A DNA stretch of 61,114 nt from Enterenecus faecium (GTDB lineage Bacteria > Bacillota > Clostridia > Oscillospirales > Oscillospiraceae). The notes under the pieces are model-generated. The model had not been told where the DNA came from. It ran no database searches and saw only the letters and a program-made list of their open reading frames with translations. Positions 58,419 through 61,114 of the stretch are shown one piece after another. How positions within the stretch are numbered: position 1 is the first letter of the stretch; every line of letters begins with the position of its first letter. A program made the position numbers and the translations under genes. The stretch lies in assembly GCA_018713215.1 (NCBI GenBank), contig DVFO01000009.1, forward strand, positions 1 to 61,114, read 5' to 3'.

Positions 58419-59411
58419 TTATTCAAAGGGGTAGTGCACACCCATCTGGTGGCGTATCTCATCCATTAACTCCATCATGTGCACAGTGTCCTGGTGGGGC
58501 ATAGAGGGGCACTCCAGCACTCCCGCCTCAATACAGCGGGCTGCCTCTGTCACCTCATACTCATAGCCTGTGAGCTGAGCAGGGCAGGGGTGATGCTCTA
58601 CTTGCTGGTACTGGGCGTCATAGACGGTGATGGACTGGGGATTGTTGATATTCTCTACCACAGCAAAGCCACGGGTACCGTAGATGACTCCCATCCGGTC
58701 AGAGACACAGTTGGCCCCGGCGTTCAATACTGCCATCTTTCCATCCTTCCACGTCAGGGTCATGCTGTCCTGGAGGTCCACTCCCTTGTCCGAGAGGACG
58801 CCCACAGCGTGGACCTGGTCCGGGGCACCAAACACCATCTCGGCAAAGTTCAGGGGATAGATTCCCACGTCCAGCAGGGCACCGCCGGCCAAGGCAGGCT
58901 CTACAATCCGCTCTTTTCCCATGATCTCATAGCCCAGGTTGGCGGTAAGCATTCGGGGCTCTCCAATGACACCGGAGTTCACCACCTGAGAGATGATCTC
59001 CCGCATAGGCTGGTATCTGGTCCAGATGGCCTCGGTGAGCAGCAGGCCCTTGTCTTTGGCCCGCTGGAGCATCTCTCGCGTCTGCTGGGCATTGGCGGCA
59101 AAGGCCTTCTCGCACAGGACATGCTTTCCGTGCTCCAGGCACATCATGACATGCTGATAATGGTGAGAGTGGGGGGTGGCCACATACACCAGCTGGACTT
59201 GCTGGTCCTGGAGCATCTCCTCATAGCTGCCGTAGGCTCGCTCTACGCCGTGGGTATCGGCAAACTGCTGGGCCCGTTCCAAATCCCGGGCTGCCACAGC
59301 ATACAGGGAGACGGCATGGTTTCCCGCCTGATTCATACGGTTGATGGTCTCCGCCATGGTTGCGGCAATGCGGCCAGCTCCCAAAATTGCCATATGAAGC
59401 ATCTTTTTCAT
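58419..59411 (-). CDS. Gfo/Idh/MocA-family NAD(P)-dependent oxidoreductase
   Basis: This 330-residue dehydrogenase has a Rossmann start (MAILGAGRIAATMAETI), VATPHSHHYQHVMMCLEHGKHVLCEKAF (the family EKP-like motif, here EKA) and a C-terminal α/β domain with GGALLDVGIYPLNFAEMVFG. The substrate, probably a sugar or inositol derivative, cannot be named. It is monocistronic. GGAGATG precedes the ATG. Confidence 0.88.
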   Translation of the reverse strand: MKKMLHMAILGAGRIAATMAETINRMNQAGNHAVSLYAVAARDLERAQQFADTHGVERAYGSYEEMLQDQQVQLVYVATPHSHHYQHVMMCLEHGKHVLCEKAFAANAQQTREMLQRAKDKGLLLTEAIWTRYQPMREIISQVVNSGVIGEPRMLTANLGYEIMGKERIVEPALAGGALLDVGIYPLNFAEMVFGAPDQVHAVGVLSDKGVDLQDSMTLTWKDGKMAVLNAGANCVSDRMGVIYGTRGFAVVENINNPQSITVYDAQYQQVEHHPCPAQLTGYEYEVTEAARCIEAGVLECPSMPHQDTVHMMELMDEIRHQMGVHYPFE

Positions 59412-59423
59412 CTCCTTCGGAAC

Positions 59424-59466
59424 ATAAAAAATGATGAGGAATTACATCACTGTAATTCCTCATCAT
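59424..59466 (-). terminator. Terminator of the PPi-phosphofructokinase gene
   Basis: ATGATGAGGAATTACA and TGTAATTCCTCATCAT form a perfect 16-bp stem with a TCAC loop. Leftward it is followed by six T. Confidence 0.93.
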
Positions 59467-59499
59467 CATAGCACAAAGCAGGGAAGAGGTCTACTCTTC

Positions 59500-60738
59500 T
59501 TACTTGCTGGCCAGAACCTTCTTCAGACGGGCGAAGCGGGGCAGACCGTGCTCAGTGGCGCGGGTGTTCTCACCCTGGATCAGGGGCAGGGCGTAGTCGA
59601 TGAAGCCCTGGTTGATGCCGTTGCCAGCCTCGTTGATCCACTCCAGGGGCACCTTCTTCTCGAAGTTGGCCACCTCAGAGAGGTTGAACAGCTTGGTCTT
59701 GCACTCATAGCCGTTCTCACGGGAGCACTCGAAGCCCACCATCTTGTCGGTCTCGCCGGCCACAGCAGCCTCCACGGCGGTCTTACCAGCCAGGAAGGAC
59801 TCCTGAATGTCGGTCTGAGAAGCCAGGTGAGCGCCGCAGCGCTGCAGCAGGGACAGCTCGATGCCACGGACCTTGGCGCCGGTGCGCTCCTTGACGATGT
59901 TGGCCAGCATAGCAGCCAGACCGCCCAGCTGAGCGTGACCGAAACCGTCGGTGGCGGAGGTCTTAGCCTCGGAAACGAAGGAGCCGTCAGCATAGTGGAT
60001 GCCCTCGGAGACAGCCACGATGCAGTTGCCGTTCTTCTCGTAGATGGAGGTGACGTCGGCCAGGAACTTGTCCATGTCGAAGTCCACCTCGGGAACGTAG
60101 ATCAGGTCGGGAGCGCAGCCCACAACGCCAGCCAGAGCGGCAGCGGCAGTCAGCCAGCCAGCGTGACGGCCCATGATCTCGATGATGGTGACCATGCCGG
60201 TGTCGTACACACGAGCATCCTTGTACACCTCAGCGCAGGAAGTAGCGATGTACTTGGCAGCGGAGGCGAAGCCGGGGCAGTGGTCGGTGCCGAACAGGTC
60301 GTTGTCGATGGTCTTGGGCACGCCCATGACGCGGCACTCATAGCCGGACTTGGCCATGAAGCGGCTGACCTTGGAGCAAGTGTCCATGGAGTCGTTACCA
60401 CCGTTGTAGAAGAAGTAACGCACGTCGTACTTCTTGAAGATCTCCAGAATCCGCTTGTAGTCGGTGTCATCCACATCGGGATCGGCGATCTTGTAGCGGC
60501 AGGAACCCAGCTCGGAAGAGGGAGTGTTCAGCAGCAGCTCCAGCTCGTGAGCGTCCTCCTGGCTCATGTCATACAGACGATCGTTGAGAACGCCCTTGAT
60601 GCCGTGAGCAGCGCCGTACACGGCGGTGATGTTGGGGTTATCCAGAGCGGTGCGAATGACACCGTATGCGCTGGCATTGATCACGGAGGTAGGACCGCCG
60701 GACTGACCAATGATACATGCGCCTTTCAGTTGAGACAT
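59500..60738 (-). CDS. pfp: Phosphofructokinase, PPi-type
   Basis: This 412-residue PFK has IGQSGGPTSVINA, YNGGNDSMDT (position after GG is Asn-Asp, not the ATP-type Asp-Gly), the PPi-type PKTIDND, and EIMGRHAGWL. These indicate a pyrophosphate-dependent, reversible enzyme. GNDS instead of the textbook GDDS is a variation seen in clostridial members. Strong codon bias suggests it is a main glycolytic enzyme. It lies 43 bases after fba in the same direction. Confidence 0.88.
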   Translation of the reverse strand: MSQLKGACIIGQSGGPTSVINASAYGVIRTALDNPNITAVYGAAHGIKGVLNDRLYDMSQEDAHELELLLNTPSSELGSCRYKIADPDVDDTDYKRILEIFKKYDVRYFFYNGGNDSMDTCSKVSRFMAKSGYECRVMGVPKTIDNDLFGTDHCPGFASAAKYIATSCAEVYKDARVYDTGMVTIIEIMGRHAGWLTAAAALAGVVGCAPDLIYVPEVDFDMDKFLADVTSIYEKNGNCIVAVSEGIHYADGSFVSEAKTSATDGFGHAQLGGLAAMLANIVKERTGAKVRGIELSLLQRCGAHLASQTDIQESFLAGKTAVEAAVAGETDKMVGFECSRENGYECKTKLFNLSEVANFEKKVPLEWINEAGNGINQGFIDYALPLIQGENTRATEHGLPRFARLKKVLASK

Positions 60739-60781
60739 GTTTGAATCCTCCTAATGTTGTGATGCGTTTGAAACGCGCTGA

Positions 60782-61114
60782 TTAGGCCTTGCCGTCGCAG
60801 CCCAGGACGTTGATCAGCTTGTGCTTGACCAGCTCCTTGATGTTGGCGCGGGCGGGCTTCAGGTACTCGCGGGGGTCAAACTTGTCGGGGTGCTCAGCGA
60901 AGAACTTACGGATGGTGCCGGTCATGGCCAGACGCAGGTCAGAGTCAATGTTGATCTTACACACAGCGCCGCGGGCGGCCTGACGCAGCTGCTCCTCGGG
61001 GATACCAACGGCATCGGGCATCTTGCCGCCGTTCTCGTTGATCATCTTCACATACTCCTGAGGCACGGAAGAAGAGCCGTGGAGAACGATGGGGAAGCCG
61101 GGCAGACGACGGAC
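60782..61114 (-). CDS. fba: Class II fructose-bisphosphate aldolase, 3' part (cut by window end)
   Basis: The last 110 codons are present. VLHGSSSVPQEYVKMINENGG and VCKINIDSDLRLAMTGTIRKFF are the C-terminal substrate/metal blocks of zinc-dependent FBP aldolases. The rest lies beyond base 61114. It precedes pfp in the same orientation, so fba-pfp form a glycolysis pair. Confidence 0.95.
   Translation of the reverse strand, partial: VRRLPGFPIVLHGSSSVPQEYVKMINENGGKMPDAVGIPEEQLRQAARGAVCKINIDSDLRLAMTGTIRKFFAEHPDKFDPREYLKPARANIKELVKHKLINVLGCDGKA

Noticed and set aside
1..61114. CRISPR arrays, prophage structural genes or rRNA
   Set aside because: No regular spacer-repeat array, phage structural gene or rRNA signature was seen on either strand.

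Overview
The window is chromosomal DNA of a spore-forming, anaerobic gut-type Clostridia, most like the Oscillospiraceae (Flavonifractor/Lawsonibacter/Oscillibacter-type organisms). This placement is inferred from several things: moderately high GC; sporulation genes (yunB, cotJA-cotJB, cotJC, a spoIIM-like gene); the SCIFF peptide with its radical SAM maturase; a PRD-regulated PTS operon; separate ATP- and PPi-type phosphofructokinases; a split MetH activation protein; and queuosine-precursor salvage genes. Nearly all genes are close-packed, with good Shine-Dalgarno sites and many start/stop overlaps. No rRNA operon or CRISPR array is present.

Layout. 1-230: the AT-rich tail of a KTR-type Cys-rich protein, a mobile-element passenger, cut by the window edge. 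230-4815: a leftward block (MocA-like transferase, RsmF, HAD phosphatase, YhhQ transporter and a QueL-like radical SAM enzyme with a preQ1-type leader). 4818-5165: RNase P RNA, divergent from murD, the two sharing one -35 region. 5270-17875: a long rightward run (murD, three M42 peptidases, YnbB-like PLP enzyme, yunB, ligA, aminotransferase, secreted nuclease, UvrD-like helicase). 18011-22932: a leftward PTS operon (LicT-type antiterminator, IIA, EI, HPr, IICB) behind a RAT antiterminator. Then cutC, a DUF4914 P-loop protein, metF-metH, a ferredoxin/NapH-like pair, two Crp/Fnr regulators around ygiQ, and gloA.

35589-42771 is the most striking part. A 7.18-kb segment bounded by perfect 19-bp inverted repeats splits cotJC, a spore-coat manganese-catalase gene, inside the codon run for its GTEELGHLE metal-ligand motif. 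The segment encodes a large serine recombinase. Excision at the GG core would rebuild an in-frame 201-codon cotJC, exactly the logic of sigK-skin type developmental DNA rearrangements. The segment also carries a BlaI/M56 regulatory pair with two envelope proteins, an AlkD-like domain fused in frame to the recombinase, a NifX-like protein, Ogt, a YdcF/SanA-like protein and a tRNA-Pro(GGG).

42774-61114: the cotJC 5' part and fused cotJA-cotJB, SCIFF (scfA) and its maturase (scfB) separated by a terminator, a spoIIM-like gene, ruvCAB, a sigma factor, a zinc-ribbon protein, purB, pfkA, and two MgtA-type P-type ATPases around a receiver-less winged-helix regulator. The second ATPase is followed by a 49-residue membrane protein. 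The window ends with an oxidoreductase, a PPi-type phosphofructokinase and the 3' end of fba.
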